The notes under the pieces were generated by a model that did no database searches, was not told the DNA's origin, and saw nothing but the letters and a program-made list of their open reading frames with translations. Shown piece by piece: positions 63,686-64,000 of a DNA stretch of 64,000 nucleotides. The stretch is from Deltaproteobacteria bacterium (GTDB taxonomy: Bacteria; Desulfobacterota; Desulfobacteria; Desulfobacterales; Desulfobacteraceae). Position numbers and translations under genes: made by a program. Every line of letters starts with the position of its first letter. Position 1 is the stretch's first letter. The DNA lies in contig JAQIBP010000088.1 in the NCBI GenBank assembly GCA_027858995.1, forward strand, positions 43,038-107,037. Reading direction: 5' to 3'.

Positions 63686-64000
63686 GCATAGGAGAAAAAA
63701 ATGACTGATTTAAAAAACCACCTGTCATATTTAAAATTGCCCTATATCAGAGAAAACTATGAATCGGTTGCAGCAACAGCAGCCCGCAAACAATGGACAC
63801 ATATTCAATTTTTATCAGAACTGATCAAACAGGAATCCGGCCTGCGCAGGGATAAAATGATCCAGCGCCGTATCCGTATGGCTAAGGGGCGACTCAAGAT
63901 TAAATTAACATATTAAAGGGTAATTCTATCAAGCCCTTCAGCCAATTCGATTCTTTTAATTTGTTTTATCTGTGTGATTTTAATAACAAAAATGATGATT
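63686..64000 (+). mobile_element. istB: IS21-family fragment (istB N-terminal part)
   Basis: ATG 63701, behind AGGAG, reads MTDLKNHLSYLKLPYIRENYE and on to IQFLSELIKQESGLRRDKMIQRRIRMA (quoted in part), the N-terminus of IstB transposition helper ATPases. Around 63886 the frame leaves the family; the expected continuation (IKPFSQFDSFN) reappears in another frame about 34 bp later, so a short insertion or duplication has broken the gene. No istA precedes it. Window end cuts the element. Confidence 0.7.

Overview
The window is AT-rich bacterial chromosome from a sulfate-reducing deltaproteobacterium. Adjacent adenylylsulfate reductase (aprBA) and quinone-modifying oxidoreductase (qmoABC) operons are diagnostic of dissimilatory sulfate reduction. 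Gene order, PEP-CTERM biology and protein style suggest Desulfobacterales (a Desulfobacter or Desulfobacula-like lineage); that rank is inference. TTG start codons with a good Shine-Dalgarno are frequent.

Layout. 1-3300: a TIGR03790-family gene end, a mazEF-type toxin-antitoxin pair, and two decayed genes (a Sel1-repeat protein frameshifted in an A8 run and a DUF4431-like secreted protein with an in-frame stop). 3656-7169: a heterodimeric ABC exporter pair. 7242-9572: an accessory patch read here as a collapsed chromosomal integron: an integron-integrase N-terminal stub on the minus strand, then plus-strand cassette-like genes (HNH endonuclease, LysE-type exporter) separated by an attC-like site, then a half attC fused to a 5'-truncated higB and an intact higA. 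9610-24613 (minus): the information-processing block MBL hydrolase, pnp, rpsO, truB, rbfA, infB, nusA, rimP, tRNA-Gly, pheT, pheS, rplT, rpmI, infC, with infC apparently starting at AUA. 24703-29845: nucleoside deaminase, dGTPase, two YkgJ cysteine-cluster proteins, YvcK-like protein and an SDR. 30348-38131: aprBA, qmoABC, cold-shock protein: electrons pass from the quinone pool through Qmo to Apr, which reduces APS to sulfite. 38391-40759: leuB and a two-domain CDP-alcohol phosphatidyltransferase.

40945-42663 is a small relic locus: the 3' half of tRNA-Asp with its terminator at one end and the intact tRNA-Asp with a near-identical terminator at the other. Between them lies one PEP-CTERM gene with a consensus sigma-54 promoter and a leader resembling a GEMM/c-di-GMP-I riboswitch. 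This is the most coherent candidate for an under-described regulatory unit in the window.

42894-50001: a short Rho variant, the lon-clpX-clpP-tig proteostasis cluster and tRNA-Pro. 50454-53730: type 2 argC, an M20 amidohydrolase, a GNAT acetyltransferase and a lipoprotein. 53915-56736: SRP RNA, grpE, dnaK, followed by a roughly 120-nt imperfect palindrome of repeat type. 56998-62418: acyl-CoA ligase, lolA fused at its stop to a 5'-deleted nadA remnant, and yebC, rlmE, radA. 62699-64000: the 3' part of a BREX brxL gene cut by an IS21-type istB fragment that is itself broken.
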